Part shown: positions 24,404-33,678 of the stretch, piece after piece | Numbering within the stretch: the stretch's first letter is position 1 | Layout: each line of letters begins with the position of its first letter | Source: an uncultured SAR116 cluster alpha proteobacterium | Lineage (GTDB): Bacteria; Pseudomonadota; Alphaproteobacteria; Puniceispirillales; Marisalimonadaceae | Length of the DNA: 48,685 bases | Direction of reading: 5' to 3' | Assembly (NCBI GenBank): GCA_902517815.1 | Contig: CABYED010000014.1 | Coordinates: 1 to 48,685, forward strand | Notes under the pieces: model-generated | Told to the model about the DNA's origin: nothing | Databases searched by the model: none | The model's input: the letters and a program-made list of their open reading frames with translations, nothing else | Made by a program: the position numbers and the translations under genes

Positions 24404-25285
24404 TTATTTTTTAATTGCATTTACATACATATCAAGTACATCATTCAAAGATCTTGTTTCATCGACTGTTTCTCTAGTCTCTCTAGCAATTGGTGTTTTA
24501 TTTGCCAGTGACATTATATCGGCTGCACCTTCGTGAAATTTTGAGGTAACTCCAGCATCAGAAAAAGTATTAGCAATTTCAAACATTTCTCCTTCCCATC
24601 TTGCTGCATCAAGAGGAATTCTTGGAACCATCCTTTCCATTGATGATAATATATCAGGTTTGCTATATTCCAATTCAGCAAAATATTCAGAAGTAAGACC
24701 TAGTTTATGAGCAGTTGTCAAAACTGCTGCATGAAGTGCAAAAGTTCCTTTTGTTGCGCTAGCATAAACCATTTTCATTGCAGAAGCTTTACCTATTTCT
24801 AAACCTAAATCTTTTATTATAAATCCTTTTTTGTGGAGTAATTTAACTGGTTTAGTATTAGGTCCAGATATATACAACCTTGTTTGTCCATTTTCTACAA
24901 TTGGATTGAACCCAATGATACCACCATCTATAAAATTACAAAACTTAGAGGATATTGAATCATTGATTTTTAATGCTGTTTCAGGAGATACAGCATTGCA
25001 ATCAACATAAGTAAGGTGTTTTTCTTTTTTTAAAATTACATCGTTGACTATTTTAGCTTGTTGAAGAGCAAATTCAGGAGGCAGTATTGATAATATAATA
25101 TCAGAATTTTCAACAACATTTTCAATCGTACCTAAATCTTCAAAACCGGATAATTCAGCCAGTTTTTTAGTTCTAATACTTCTCTGACTTAAACAAGTTA
25201 CAACTCTAAAATTATTATTTTTAAATGCTTTTCCGCATCCATGGCCCATATCTCCAGGCATTAATATTGCAATTGTTTTTGACAT
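24404..25285 (-). CDS. NAD(P)-dependent beta-hydroxyacid dehydrogenase-like protein with DUF1932-type C-terminus
   Basis: The 293-residue protein begins with a Rossmann fold (IAILMPGDMGHGCGKAF, residues 5-21), where GDMG replaces the more usual GxMG of 6-phosphogluconate and 3-hydroxyisobutyrate dehydrogenases. The C-terminal half (KASAMKMVYASATKGTFALHAAVLTTAHKLG) resembles the DUF1932 helical domain, with a conserved lysine in KMVYAS. It would oxidise or reduce a hydroxy acid in the cytosol. The rhodanese gene is 20 bases upstream and the MFS gene is downstream on the same strand. The family is fairly clear; the substrate is not known. Confidence 0.8.
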   Translation of the reverse strand: MSKTIAILMPGDMGHGCGKAFKNNNFRVVTCLSQRSIRTKKLAELSGFEDLGTIENVVENSDIILSILPPEFALQQAKIVNDVILKKEKHLTYVDCNAVSPETALKINDSISSKFCNFIDGGIIGFNPIVENGQTRLYISGPNTKPVKLLHKKGFIIKDLGLEIGKASAMKMVYASATKGTFALHAAVLTTAHKLGLTSEYFAELEYSKPDILSSMERMVPRIPLDAARWEGEMFEIANTFSDAGVTSKFHEGAADIMSLANKTPIARETRETVDETRSLNDVLDMYVNAIKK

Positions 25286-25305
25286 AAAATTTTAAAATAA
25301 ATGTT

Positions 25306-25683
25306 TTAGTACTTTTTCATTGGGCCACCATTTTTTTCCCAATCTGGAATCCCTCCTACATTAAGGACATTTTTATACCCCATTTCTATAAGTGTCTTAC
25401 CAGTTAACGCAGCCTGGCCGCCAACTCCACAGATAAGTATTATTTCCGCATCTTTTTTAAGGTTATTATTGTAGAGTGGAGTTGCCTCATCAGCGACAAA
25501 CTCAATTAGGCCTCTTGGAATTTCTAGACCATCTAAAATTGTTCCTGTTTTTTTAATATCAGAACTATCTCGTACATCTATAAAAATTGCTGATTTTGTT
25601 TTATGCTTTTCAATTGCTTCCTTTACGTCAATTTTTTTCACAACTTCGTTAGCTTCTTGAAGGTAATCTTTTGCTGTTTTCAT
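25306..25683 (-). CDS. rhodanese-like domain protein
   Basis: The protein is 125 residues from ATG 25683; a GTG at 25695 is in frame, but the GTGGAG around it is better read as the ribosome site. It is a single rhodanese fold: AIFIDVRDSSDIKKTG near residue 32, then the active loop CGVGGQAAL with cysteine at about residue 85, and ending NVGGIPDWEKNGGP. Rhodaneses carry a persulfide on this cysteine for sulfur transfer; no signal peptide is present. It lies 18 bases after the DUF4864-like gene and 20 before the dehydrogenase, in one minus-strand run. The physiological sulfur acceptor is unknown. Confidence 0.88.
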   Translation of the reverse strand: MKTAKDYLQEANEVVKKIDVKEAIEKHKTKSAIFIDVRDSSDIKKTGTILDGLEIPRGLIEFVADEATPLYNNNLKKDAEIILICGVGGQAALTGKTLIEMGYKNVLNVGGIPDWEKNGGPMKKY

Positions 25684-25701
25684 ATTTTTCTCCACTTTAT
25701 T

Positions 25702-26160
25702 TTAGTTCAACTGCCCTATAAATTGTGGTTGTGTAACCGCAGTCGTCATCCAACAATTTTTGCAATCTTTACTTACAGATGCTTTTTCTAAAAGCCATGT
25801 TAAATTGTAGCGTTTATTATCGTATGCGTCTACATTAACTGAATACGCAGCTTTGTTTTTATTTTCTTCGATTAATTTAATTTTGAATTTAGTTGAGTTT
25901 AACAATATTTTATAGGATGTATCAGAAATCATTCTTTTGAAATTACCAAACGGTCCTGTATATCTCTTATTTTCTGGATGTGCAAACAGCCAACATTGGT
26001 AAATGCCAGAATTATTTTTAATTGAGTTTGTCTGAAGGGAGCTCATTTGAAGTTCAACAACTTCCACTGACGAAAATAAATCATTTGGCAAAACGTCGCT
26101 AATAGCTTTATTTATGTTGATTAAAATAAAAATAAAAGAAGAAATAAGAAATAATCGCAT
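25702..26160 (-). CDS. secreted DUF4864-like protein of unknown function
   Basis: The 152-residue protein has a signal peptide (about 1-20, FLISSFIFILININKAIS). The body resembles DUF4864: VVELQMSSLQTNSIKNNSGIYQCWLFAHPENKRYTGPFGNF and a tail with LEKASVSKDCKNCWMTTAV. Cysteines at the C-terminal KDCKNCW could form a disulphide or bind metal. The fold is probably SnoaL/NTF2-like, with no known role. It begins the minus-strand run with the rhodanese and dehydrogenase genes and diverges from the TPR gene over 68 bases. The family call is by memory of the pattern. Confidence 0.65.
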   Translation of the reverse strand: MRLFLISSFIFILININKAISDVLPNDLFSSVEVVELQMSSLQTNSIKNNSGIYQCWLFAHPENKRYTGPFGNFKRMISDTSYKILLNSTKFKIKLIEENKNKAAYSVNVDAYDNKRYNLTWLLEKASVSKDCKNCWMTTAVTQPQFIGQLN

Positions 26161-26228
26161 GTTTATCCTAGAAAAATTTAAAGTAGTTTATATATAAGGC
26201 TATATTTCTTAAATTAAATGGAGCACTA

Positions 26229-26729
26229 ATGTTTTATCAAAACTTTTTCAAAAAATTCATAAAATTTTTTACAATAATTTCTTTAAGTCAATTACTAGTG
26301 GTATCCTCCTTCGCTGCTGGAGGTGGTGGAGATGACAGTAAAAAGATGGATGTTAAATCAAATTATTACTATAAAGCGGTTAAATTAATTAATAAAAAAT
26401 CATATGAAGCCGCTATAGATAATCTTCTTAAGGCTGAAAAAACCAATAAAAAAGATGCAGACATATATAATTATCTAGGGTTCTCATATAGAAAAATGGG
26501 TAATCTTGATAAAGCTGCCCAATATTATGATAAAGCTCTTAAAATTTCTCCAAAGCACAAGGGTGCTCTTGAATATCAAGGAGAAATGTTTCTTACTCAA
26601 GGAAATTTGAAAAAAGCCGAAGCTAATCTAAAAAAACTCAAAAAAATATGTTTTCTTGGGTGTAAAGAAGAAAAAATGTTAAAAGAATCAATAATGAAGT
26701 ATAATAAGGGTCAGAAGAGCTCATATTAA
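26229..26729 (+). CDS. exported tetratricopeptide repeat protein
   Basis: The 166-residue protein has a signal peptide (about 1-29, ending SSFAA), a glycine-rich linker (GGGGDDSKK) and two to three TPR units. The clearest repeat is ADIYNYLGFSYRKMGNLDKAAQYYDKALKISPKH (about 77-110), with partial units before and after. It is likely a periplasmic protein-binding scaffold. It lies 31 bases before the CoA transferase genes on the same strand; a link between them is not obvious. The start at 26229 has a GGAG site 5 bases upstream. Confidence 0.85.
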   Translation: MFYQNFFKKFIKFFTIISLSQLLVVSSFAAGGGGDDSKKMDVKSNYYYKAVKLINKKSYEAAIDNLLKAEKTNKKDADIYNYLGFSYRKMGNLDKAAQYYDKALKISPKHKGALEYQGEMFLTQGNLKKAEANLKKLKKICFLGCKEEKMLKESIMKYNKGQKSSY

Positions 26730-26760
26730 ACATTATATTTTAAATAAGGGAGAATATATA

Positions 26761-27582
26761 ATGAAACAATTTGATGAATTATCTCTCTTAGAAATTGTTG
26801 ATGAAGTAAAAGATGGAGATTTGATTGGAATTCCAGCAGACTATTCTGGAGTTCCAATGATGTTCACAAAAGAACTAATAAAAAAAGGTGTAAAGGACTT
26901 AAAACTATACTGCCTTCCTTTGACCACTATACAAGGTGATATGTTAATTGGGAGCGGATGTGTTTCTGAGATTGAAGCAGCGGCCGTAACTTTGGGTGAA
27001 TTTGGTTTGGCACCTAGATTTTCAGAAGCTGTTGAAGCAGGTCATATATTAATAAAAGACTCCACATGCCCAGCATTGCACGCGCAACTCCAAGCTACTG
27101 AAAAATCTGTTCCATTTATGCCTCTTAGAGGGGTAATTGGCTCTGACATACAAAAATATAGAAAAGATTGGCAAGTAATTGAAAATCCTATGAAATGTTC
27201 AGGTCACAAGAATGAGCCAATTTTGTTACTTCCTGCAGTCCAGTTGGATGTATTAATATTTCATGCACCTTGTGTGGATAAAAATGGAAATATTCAAATT
27301 GGAAGGAGACGGGAATTAGCAACTCTTACACATGCCTCAAAAAAAGTATTTGTGACAACTGAACAAATTCTGGATATTGATTTTTTTGATAACGAATTAT
27401 CTGCTGCAACCTGTTTGCCGGCATTATATGTTGATGGAATATCGGTTGTTGAAAATGGAGCGTGGCCTTGTGCGTTACCTGGTGTTTATGGTCAAGATAA
27501 TGATGAAATCAAAAAGTACTCTATTGCTGCAAAGACACAAAAAGGCTTTGAGGAATATATGCAAAATTACTTATTTAATTAA
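26761..27582 (+). CDS. CoA transferase family I, subunit A
   Basis: The 273-residue protein matches the alpha subunit of two-subunit family I CoA transferases. Marks are VKDGDLIGIPADYSGVPMMF near residues 16-35, the IGSGCVSEIEAAAVTLGEFGLAPRF stretch (about 63-87), and LLLPAVQLDVLIFHAPCVDKNGNIQIG (about 155-181), where substrate loops of glutaconate and 3-oxoacid CoA transferases occur. It moves CoA between carboxylic acids. Subunit B follows 17 bases later. It is not a close match to the oxoadipate or acetoacetate enzymes I can recall, so the substrate is left open. An AAGGGAG site precedes ATG 26761. Confidence 0.83.
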   Translation: MKQFDELSLLEIVDEVKDGDLIGIPADYSGVPMMFTKELIKKGVKDLKLYCLPLTTIQGDMLIGSGCVSEIEAAAVTLGEFGLAPRFSEAVEAGHILIKDSTCPALHAQLQATEKSVPFMPLRGVIGSDIQKYRKDWQVIENPMKCSGHKNEPILLLPAVQLDVLIFHAPCVDKNGNIQIGRRRELATLTHASKKVFVTTEQILDIDFFDNELSAATCLPALYVDGISVVENGAWPCALPGVYGQDNDEIKKYSIAAKTQKGFEEYMQNYLFN

Positions 27583-27599
27583 TTTAAAGGTTTAATTTT

Positions 27600-28337
27600 T
27601 TGATTGAACTTAAGAGAGAAGAGTTATTAATAAGTCAATTAGCTGATTTACTGGTAAATGATAAGCATATAGCCGTTGGTGCTGCATCACCAATTCCAGG
27701 TGCCGCGGCTTTGCTAGCAAAAGAAGAAGCTAAACTTCAAAACAATAGAATTAGGGTTACAATATTACATTCCAATAAATATAATAATTTCACTGATGGT
27801 GCTAGAGAACTTTTTGATTGCGCCGCTCAAGGTAGAATAGATACTTTCTTTCTAGGAGGTGTTCAAATTGATGGCGAAGCTAATATAAATTTAGTAGGTA
27901 CTGGAAGTTATACAAAAATACAAAAAAGATTCCCAGGCTCATTTGGGTCTGCTTTGATGTATTTTGTAGTTCCACAAATTATTTTATTTAGAGAAGAACA
28001 TTCACCAAGAACTTTAGTTGACAAAGTAGACTTTATTTCTGCGCCTGGATTTTCTGATGAGAATATCTACAGACCTGGAGGACCAAAATTTCTATTAACG
28101 AATAGAGCTCTATTCAAATTTAACAAACAAAAGAAACGTTTCTGTCTTTTAAAAATTCATAATAATGAAAGCATAGAAAATATAATTAAACTTACAGGAT
28201 TTAAATTTGACGTTGATGATAAAATAACAAATATGTCTATACCAAATAAAACTCGTATAGATATATTAAGAAATAAGATTTCCTATATGGTCTCAGAATT
28301 TTATCCAGAATTTGCCGATAGAATTTGGGGTGTTTAA
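27600..28337 (+). CDS. CoA transferase family I, subunit B
   Basis: The 245-residue protein begins at TTG 27600, with AAAGG about 10 bases upstream, and pairs with the subunit A gene just before. The opening has LLVNDKHIAVGAASPIPGAAALLAKE (about 17-42), then FFLGGVQIDGEANINLVGTGSYTK, typical of glutaconate-CoA-transferase-like beta subunits. The usual glutamate that forms the CoA thioester could not be placed with confidence by eye (an SxENG motif is not seen), so activity should be treated as likely rather than certain. The next gene starts 6 bases later. Confidence 0.8.
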   Translation: MIELKREELLISQLADLLVNDKHIAVGAASPIPGAAALLAKEEAKLQNNRIRVTILHSNKYNNFTDGARELFDCAAQGRIDTFFLGGVQIDGEANINLVGTGSYTKIQKRFPGSFGSALMYFVVPQIILFREEHSPRTLVDKVDFISAPGFSDENIYRPGGPKFLLTNRALFKFNKQKKRFCLLKIHNNESIENIIKLTGFKFDVDDKITNMSIPNKTRIDILRNKISYMVSEFYPEFADRIWGV

Positions 28338-28343
28338 CTCATA

Positions 28344-29024
28344 ATGAGAAGACCCGCACTATTAATTTTTATTTTAATTAGTACTTTTTTAATATCTTAC
28401 ATATATCTACAAGAAGTTTTCAGTTTAGGTAAAATAAAGGAACATATTACATTTCTGAAAACATGGGTTAGTGAAGAGATTTATATATCAAGGATTTCAT
28501 TTTTTACTTTATATGTAATATTATCAGGTTTGTCTTTCCCTTTTGTTCCTACTGTTTTGACCATTGCCGCTGGAGCCTTGTTTGGAATTATTGAAGGTGT
28601 AATTATAGTTTCCTTTGCCTCTACAGTTGGGGCATGTATTTGTTTTTTATTATCAAGATATCTTTTAAAAGATTTCATTAATGATAAATTTGAAAAAACA
28701 AAAGTCATTATAGACAATAAATTTAGCAAAAATGGTATTTATTATCTTTTAAGTCTTAGATTGATACCTACTATTTCGTTTGTATTAATAAATTTAATTA
28801 TGGGAGTGTTACCTATTTCGCTTTTTAGGTTTTACTATATAAGTCAATTAGGAATGCTTCCTGCAACAGTGATTTATGTAAATGCTGGCTCAGAAATTTC
28901 AAAAGTTAATAGCATTAATGACATTATGTCATTTACTCTTATAGTAAGTTTTACATTGGTAGCTATTCTTCCAATTTTGATAAAGTTTTTAATGAACTAT
29001 TTTACCAAGCTAAATAAGATTTAA
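28344..29024 (+). CDS. TVP38/TMEM64 (VTT domain) membrane protein
   Basis: The 226-residue membrane protein carries the VTT/SNARE-associated domain: [22 protein letters not shown] (about 62-83), [18 protein letters not shown] (about 91-108), then [18 protein letters not shown] (about 139-156). The FxLRLxP-like motif, here [11 protein letters not shown], is typical of TVP38 relatives. Members of the wider DedA superfamily are thought to move lipids across membranes; the role here is unknown. It follows the CoA transferase by 6 bases and its end overlaps acsA by 4 bases on the other strand. Confidence 0.85.
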   Translation: MRRPALLIFILISTFLISYIYLQEVFSLGKIKEHITFLKTWVSEEIYISRISFFTLYVILSGLSFPFVPTVLTIAAGALFGIIEGVIIVSFASTVGACICFLLSRYLLKDFINDKFEKTKVIIDNKFSKNGIYYLLSLRLIPTISFVLINLIMGVLPISLFRFYYISQLGMLPATVIYVNAGSEISKVNSINDIMSFTLIVSFTLVAILPILIKFLMNYFTKLNKI

Positions 29025-30961
29025 GAGTTTTTTCTGTTTTGCACTAAATTTTGAACAACTTGTGGATCAGCCAATGTCGATACGTCACCTAACTCTTCAT
29101 GTTCATTTGCAGCTATTTTTCTTAATATTCGTCTCATTATTTTACCTGACCTTGTTTTAGGAAGACCTGGGGCAAATTGAATTAAATCTGGTGAAGCGAT
29201 AGGACCTATTTCTTTTCTTACCCATTGTTTCAATTCTGTCAATAATTCATCTGATGTTTTTACGCCAATATTCACAGTAACGTAGGCATAAATGCCTTGA
29301 CCCTTAATTTCATGTGGGTAACCAACAACTGCTGCTTCAGCTACATCTGTGTGAGCTACGAGAGCAGACTCAACTTCTGCTGTACCCATTCTGTGACCAG
29401 ACACATTTATTACATCATCAACTCTTCCTGTTATCCAATAATATCCGTCTTCATCTCTTCTACATCCATCACCAGAAAAGTATCTTCCGGGAAAAGTTGA
29501 AAAATATGTATCTATAAAACGTTGGTGGTCACCAAAAACTGTCCTCATTTGACCTGGCCAAGACATATTAATACATAGATTTCCTTCAGTGGCTCCAGTT
29601 AATTCTTTGTTATCACTGTCAACAACAACTGGCAATATTCCAAAAAAAGGATTTGTAGCAGAACCTGGTTTTGTATCAGTGGCTCCTGGTAAAGGGGTGA
29701 TCAAAATCCCTCCAGTTTCAGTTTGCCACCAAGTGTCCACTACTGGACACCTTCCATCACCAACAACATTGTTATACCAATTCCATGCTTCTGGATTAAT
29801 TGGTTCTCCAACACTACCTAAAATTCTAAGGCTGTCTCGTTTTGTTTTTTTTACTGGTTCACTGCCTTCAGCCATCAATGCTCTTATTGCTGTAGGAGCA
29901 GTGTAGAATATATTAACTTTATGTTTATCCACTATTTCCCAGAATCTACTTACAGTTGGGTAGTTTGGTACACCTTCAAACATTAATGTAGTAGCACCAT
30001 TTGATAGTGGCCCATAAACTATATAAGAATGTCCTGTTACCCAGCCTACATCTGCAGTACACCAATAAATTTCATTTTCTTGATAATCAAAAACATAATG
30101 ATGTGTCATAGAAGCATAAACCATATATCCTCCAGTTGTATGAAGAACTCCTTTGGGCTTACCTGTCGATCCTGAAGTATATAATATAAACATTGGATCT
30201 TCGGCGTTTATTTCAGCAGGTGGACAATTAGCTAATGCTTTTTCCATTTCTTCATGATACCAAATATCTTGGCCGTCTATCCAATTAATTTCAGCTCCTG
30301 TTCTTTTAACTACAATTGTAGTTTTGCACATTTTAGCTTTTGAAATGGCCTCATCAGTATTAGATTTTAAAGGTATCTTTTTTCCTCCTCTTATACCCTC
30401 ATCTGCAGTAATAATAATTGTTGAATTACAATCCTCAATTCTTCCAGCTAGAGCGTCTGGAGAAAAACCACCAAAGACAACTGAATGAATAGCTCCTATT
30501 CTAGTACATGCTAACATAGCAACTGTTGCTTCTGGGATCATTGGCATATAGATTGTTATTCGATCACCTTTTTTTGCACCAGCATTTATTAATACATTAG
30601 AAAATTTACATACCTGTTCATGAAGTTCATTATAGCTAATATGTTTGGACTCATTTGGGTCGTCACCTTCCCAAATAATTGCTGTATTATTACCTTTGGT
30701 TTCTAGGTGTCTGTCTAAACAATTATAACTAGCGTTTAGTGTTCCATCCTCATACCATCTGATATGAAGATCTTCTTTATTATAGGACACATCCCTAATT
30801 TTTGTGTAGGGCTTCATCCAGTCAATTCTTTTACCATGTTTTTCCCAAAATTTTTCAGGAGAAGTAATAGATTCTTCATACATTTTTTCATATTCAGCTT
30901 TATTTGCATGAGAATTTTTAATTATGTCAGAGGATGGTTCATATAAATCTTTATTAGTCAT
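29021..30961 (-). CDS. acsA: acetyl-CoA synthetase (AMP-forming)
   Basis: The 646-residue enzyme makes acetyl-CoA from acetate, ATP and CoA through acetyl-AMP. Motifs are the nucleotide loop [11 protein letters not shown] at 261-271, the tryptophan-lined acyl pocket around [28 protein letters not shown], and the catalytic lysine K607 in [11 protein letters not shown], which is the target of regulatory acetylation. Length and order match E. coli Acs (652 residues). It starts 20 bases after recX on the same strand. A related propionyl-CoA synthetase lies at 46500, so the window encodes two separate short-chain acyl-CoA ligases. Confidence 0.95.
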   Translation of the reverse strand: MTNKDLYEPSSDIIKNSHANKAEYEKMYEESITSPEKFWEKHGKRIDWMKPYTKIRDVSYNKEDLHIRWYEDGTLNASYNCLDRHLETKGNNTAIIWEGDDPNESKHISYNELHEQVCKFSNVLINAGAKKGDRITIYMPMIPEATVAMLACTRIGAIHSVVFGGFSPDALAGRIEDCNSTIIITADEGIRGGKKIPLKSNTDEAISKAKMCKTTIVVKRTGAEINWIDGQDIWYHEEMEKALANCPPAEINAEDPMFILYTSGSTGKPKGVLHTTGGYMVYASMTHHYVFDYQENEIYWCTADVGWVTGHSYIVYGPLSNGATTLMFEGVPNYPTVSRFWEIVDKHKVNIFYTAPTAIRALMAEGSEPVKKTKRDSLRILGSVGEPINPEAWNWYNNVVGDGRCPVVDTWWQTETGGILITPLPGATDTKPGSATNPFFGILPVVVDSDNKELTGATEGNLCINMSWPGQMRTVFGDHQRFIDTYFSTFPGRYFSGDGCRRDEDGYYWITGRVDDVINVSGHRMGTAEVESALVAHTDVAEAAVVGYPHEIKGQGIYAYVTVNIGVKTSDELLTELKQWVRKEIGPIASPDLIQFAPGLPKTRSGKIMRRILRKIAANEHEELGDVSTLADPQVVQNLVQNRKNS

Positions 30962-30981
30962 TTTCTAATCCTTTTATATTT

Positions 30982-31554
30982 CTATAAATTATCTTCTAAA
31001 ATTAAATTAGCTTTTTCAATATCTTTAATTTCAAAAACCTTTTTAACAATATCTAATGAGAAACCTCTTCTAGAGAGAGCTCCATACCATTTATTTTTTA
31101 ATTCAAATTCATCAATTTTATTCTCTAAATTCTTTTTATAATATATACCTATATTTTTTTTCTTAATAAAATTTATTGCTGCGATCATTTCTGCGTTTTC
31201 ATGACCCTCGTCAACTATATTAATAGCACATTTGATTATATCATTTGATATTCCTTTTTCATTTAATTTTGCATAGATAAATCTTTCTGAACCACCTTGA
31301 CTTCGGATTGAACGAATTTTTGTCTCAGCAAAACGCTTGTCATCAATAAATTTTGCTAATATCATCTCATTTTTTAAGTTTCTTAATATTTTTATTTTAT
31401 CTAAGTCTTCTAAATTAGCTTCTAAGTTAGATAGTTTTCTTTTCATTATCTTTTCAAACTGGTGAACTGAAACTTCATATCTAGCTAAATAAGACATTGC
31501 AGATTTTCTAAGTTTCTTAATTATTTTTTCTTCTTCATTCATGTGAAATTTCAT
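30982..31554 (-). CDS. recX: regulatory protein RecX
   Basis: The 190-residue protein is built of three-helix RecX repeats. The clearest parts are LRKSAMSYLARYEVSVHQFEKIMKRKL (about 15-41) and AKFIDDKRFAETKIRSIRSQGGSERFIYAKLNEKGIS (about 71-107), which is the family signature. The C-terminal RRGFSLDIVKKVF (about 160-172) is a further repeat. RecX binds RecA filaments and limits them; recA is not in this window. The start could be the ATG at 31554 or another four codons on; neither has a strong ribosome site. Confidence 0.85.
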   Translation of the reverse strand: MKFHMNEEEKIIKKLRKSAMSYLARYEVSVHQFEKIMKRKLSNLEANLEDLDKIKILRNLKNEMILAKFIDDKRFAETKIRSIRSQGGSERFIYAKLNEKGISNDIIKCAINIVDEGHENAEMIAAINFIKKKNIGIYYKKNLENKIDEFELKNKWYGALSRRGFSLDIVKKVFEIKDIEKANLILEDNL

Positions 31555-31634
31555 TTTTTTTACTAAATATAATCATTTATTAATATATATAGATTATTAA
31601 AATTATAAATATTTATATTGCTGGAGAGAAATTT

Positions 31635-32444
31635 TTGAAAAATAAAAATTTAAAACTTGGGGTTAAAAGAGAAATTGGAAAGGTAAATTGGACGGCTTTA
31701 TTTACTTTGTACATTAAAGAAGTAAAGAGGTTTACGAGTGTGTTTTTACAAACTATTACAGCCCCAATGGTAACTACTTTACTTTTTGTAATTGTATTTT
31801 CAATTGCGATTGACAGAAATGCTGGATTTCGTCAGGTTCCGTTTATAACATTCTTGGTTCCAGGTTTGATTATGATGAGTGTTATCCAAAATTCTTTTGC
31901 AAATGCTTCTTCAGCTTTTATGACTGCAAAAGTCCAAGGATCTATTGTGGACTTATTAATGGCTCCTTTAGGGCCAATAGAAATTTTGATTGCTCATACT
32001 TTAGCTAGCGTCACAAGAGGATTATGTGTTTTTACAGCTTCTTTTTTATTGTTATGGATTTTAGGAATCATAGATTTTCCTAAAAATATTTTTTGGATGA
32101 TGTTGTATTTAATTCAAGGAGGTATCACATTGGCCATAATTGGACTACTTGCTGGAATATGGGCTCAAAAATTCGATCAATTATCAATAATTTCAAATTT
32201 TGTTATTCAACCACTGGCATTTTTATCTGGCACTTTTTATTCAATTGAAAGACTACCTGAATCTCTAAAAATTTTAGCTTATTGTAATCCATTTTTTTAT
32301 GCTATTGATGGGTTAAGATTTAGTTTTATTGGATTAAGTGATGCATCTCCTATATTGGGAAGTGCAGTTTTACTTTGTTGTAACTTTGCACTAAGTATAT
32401 TTGCTTGGTATATACTAAAAACAGGTTATAGACTTAGGTCTTAG
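31635..32444 (+). CDS. ABC-2 type transporter permease
   Basis: The 269-residue protein starts with TTG 31635, after GGAGAG 8 bases upstream. It has a cytoplasmic N-terminus and six hydrophobic segments (near 42-64, 72-95, 120-144, 152-178, 185-205, 238-262). The signature TTLLFVIVFSIAIDR and VQGSIVDLLMAPLGPIEI, then QPLAFLSGTFYSIERLP, are typical of ABC-2 exporters of the YadH/NodJ type. Such permeases usually follow an ATPase gene; none adjoins here. The exported compound is unknown. It is followed 24 bases later by dcd. Confidence 0.88.
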   Translation: MKNKNLKLGVKREIGKVNWTALFTLYIKEVKRFTSVFLQTITAPMVTTLLFVIVFSIAIDRNAGFRQVPFITFLVPGLIMMSVIQNSFANASSAFMTAKVQGSIVDLLMAPLGPIEILIAHTLASVTRGLCVFTASFLLLWILGIIDFPKNIFWMMLYLIQGGITLAIIGLLAGIWAQKFDQLSIISNFVIQPLAFLSGTFYSIERLPESLKILAYCNPFFYAIDGLRFSFIGLSDASPILGSAVLLCCNFALSIFAWYILKTGYRLRS

Positions 32445-32468
32445 TTATAATAAATTTGGAAATCTAAA

Positions 32469-33614
32469 ATGAATAAAATTCAAAAAATTGCTGGTGTTTT
32501 ATCAAGTCAAGAAATTTTAGAATTGATTCATAAAAACGTAATTACTAGTGGAAATGGTATTGAAAAAGATCTAATCCAACCAGCCTCTATAGATTTGAGA
32601 TTAGGTATAAAAGCATGGAGAGTGCCCGCCTCCTTTCTTCCAGGTAAGGGAAATAAAGTATCTAGTAGATTAAAAGACCTTGCAATGCACGAATTTAGTC
32701 TAATAGATGGTGCTGTTTTAGAATGTGGATGTGTGTATATCGTCAAGTTGTTAGAGAACGTAAATTTGACTGATAATTTAACAGGGATTGCAAATCCAAA
32801 AAGTTCTACTGGAAGACTTGACGTTTTCACTAGGTTAATTGTTGATAGTGCAATGGAGTTTGAAGAAGTTCCAGCTGGATATCAGGGACCCTTATATGCA
32901 GAAATATCTCCTAGAACATTTTCAGTTTTAGTAAGAACTGGTTCCCGACTTAATCAATTAAGATTAAGAAGAGGACAGTCATTTACTTCAGATAAAGAAA
33001 TGGAAATATTGCAAGAACATGTTGGATTGGTAAGAAATCAAGATAATATTAATCTCCCAGATAAAATAAAAAATGGTGTTCCTTTATCTGTAGATTTAGT
33101 TGGTGAAAATGGTTTGATTGGCTACAAAGCAAGAAAACATTCTATGCTTATAGACATCGATAAACCCAATCATTATAAACGTGAATTATTTTGGGAAAAA
33201 ATAACTGTAGAAGATCTTTTATACCAAGGTGGTTATCAGAATAATAATAATCAAGGAAGTTTAATACTTAGCCCTGATGCATTTTACATATTAGCTAGTA
33301 AAGAATACGTTTCTGTTCCATCTAAGTATGCTGCAGAGATGAGAGCTTATGATACCAAGGTTGGTGAATTTAGAGCTCATTATGCAGGATTTTTTGACCC
33401 TGGATTTGGTTTGACAGAACTTGGTGCTTCTAAAACCAAAGCGGTATTGGAGGTAAGATCTCATGATGTACCTTTTTTAATAGAACAAGACCAGACAGTC
33501 TGTAGACTTGTTTATGAACCAATGGCAAATGTACCAAGTATCTTGTATGGTGAGGCTGGAAGCTCAAATAATTATCAAGCTCAAGGACTAAAATTAGCTA
33601 AGCATTTTATTTAA
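32469..33614 (+). CDS. dcd: 2'-deoxycytidine 5'-triphosphate deaminase, long two-domain form
   Basis: The 381-residue protein is about twice the length of E. coli Dcd (193) and matches the long DCD form common in alphaproteobacteria. Each half has a dUTPase-like fold: the first carries DLIQPASIDLRLG (about 34-46) and GIANPKSSTGRLDVFTRLIVD (about 105-125), and the second carries GFFDPGFGLTELGASKTKAVLEVRSHDVPFLIEQDQTVCRLVYE near 308-352. It deaminates dCTP to dUTP on the route to dTTP. The gene is placed between the ABC-2 permease and argD; it is probably transcribed with the former. Confidence 0.93.
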   Translation: MNKIQKIAGVLSSQEILELIHKNVITSGNGIEKDLIQPASIDLRLGIKAWRVPASFLPGKGNKVSSRLKDLAMHEFSLIDGAVLECGCVYIVKLLENVNLTDNLTGIANPKSSTGRLDVFTRLIVDSAMEFEEVPAGYQGPLYAEISPRTFSVLVRTGSRLNQLRLRRGQSFTSDKEMEILQEHVGLVRNQDNINLPDKIKNGVPLSVDLVGENGLIGYKARKHSMLIDIDKPNHYKRELFWEKITVEDLLYQGGYQNNNNQGSLILSPDAFYILASKEYVSVPSKYAAEMRAYDTKVGEFRAHYAGFFDPGFGLTELGASKTKAVLEVRSHDVPFLIEQDQTVCRLVYEPMANVPSILYGEAGSSNNYQAQGLKLAKHFI

Positions 33615-33678
33615 AATTTCTTATTTATTTCTTTTTAATAATTATTGTATATTCTTATAAATTTATGAAAGTTTTAGT

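Noticed and set aside
29589-29906. Plus-strand 105-codon frame inside acsA
   Set aside because: It is the antisense of conserved acsA sequence, has no family resemblance and no ribosome site.
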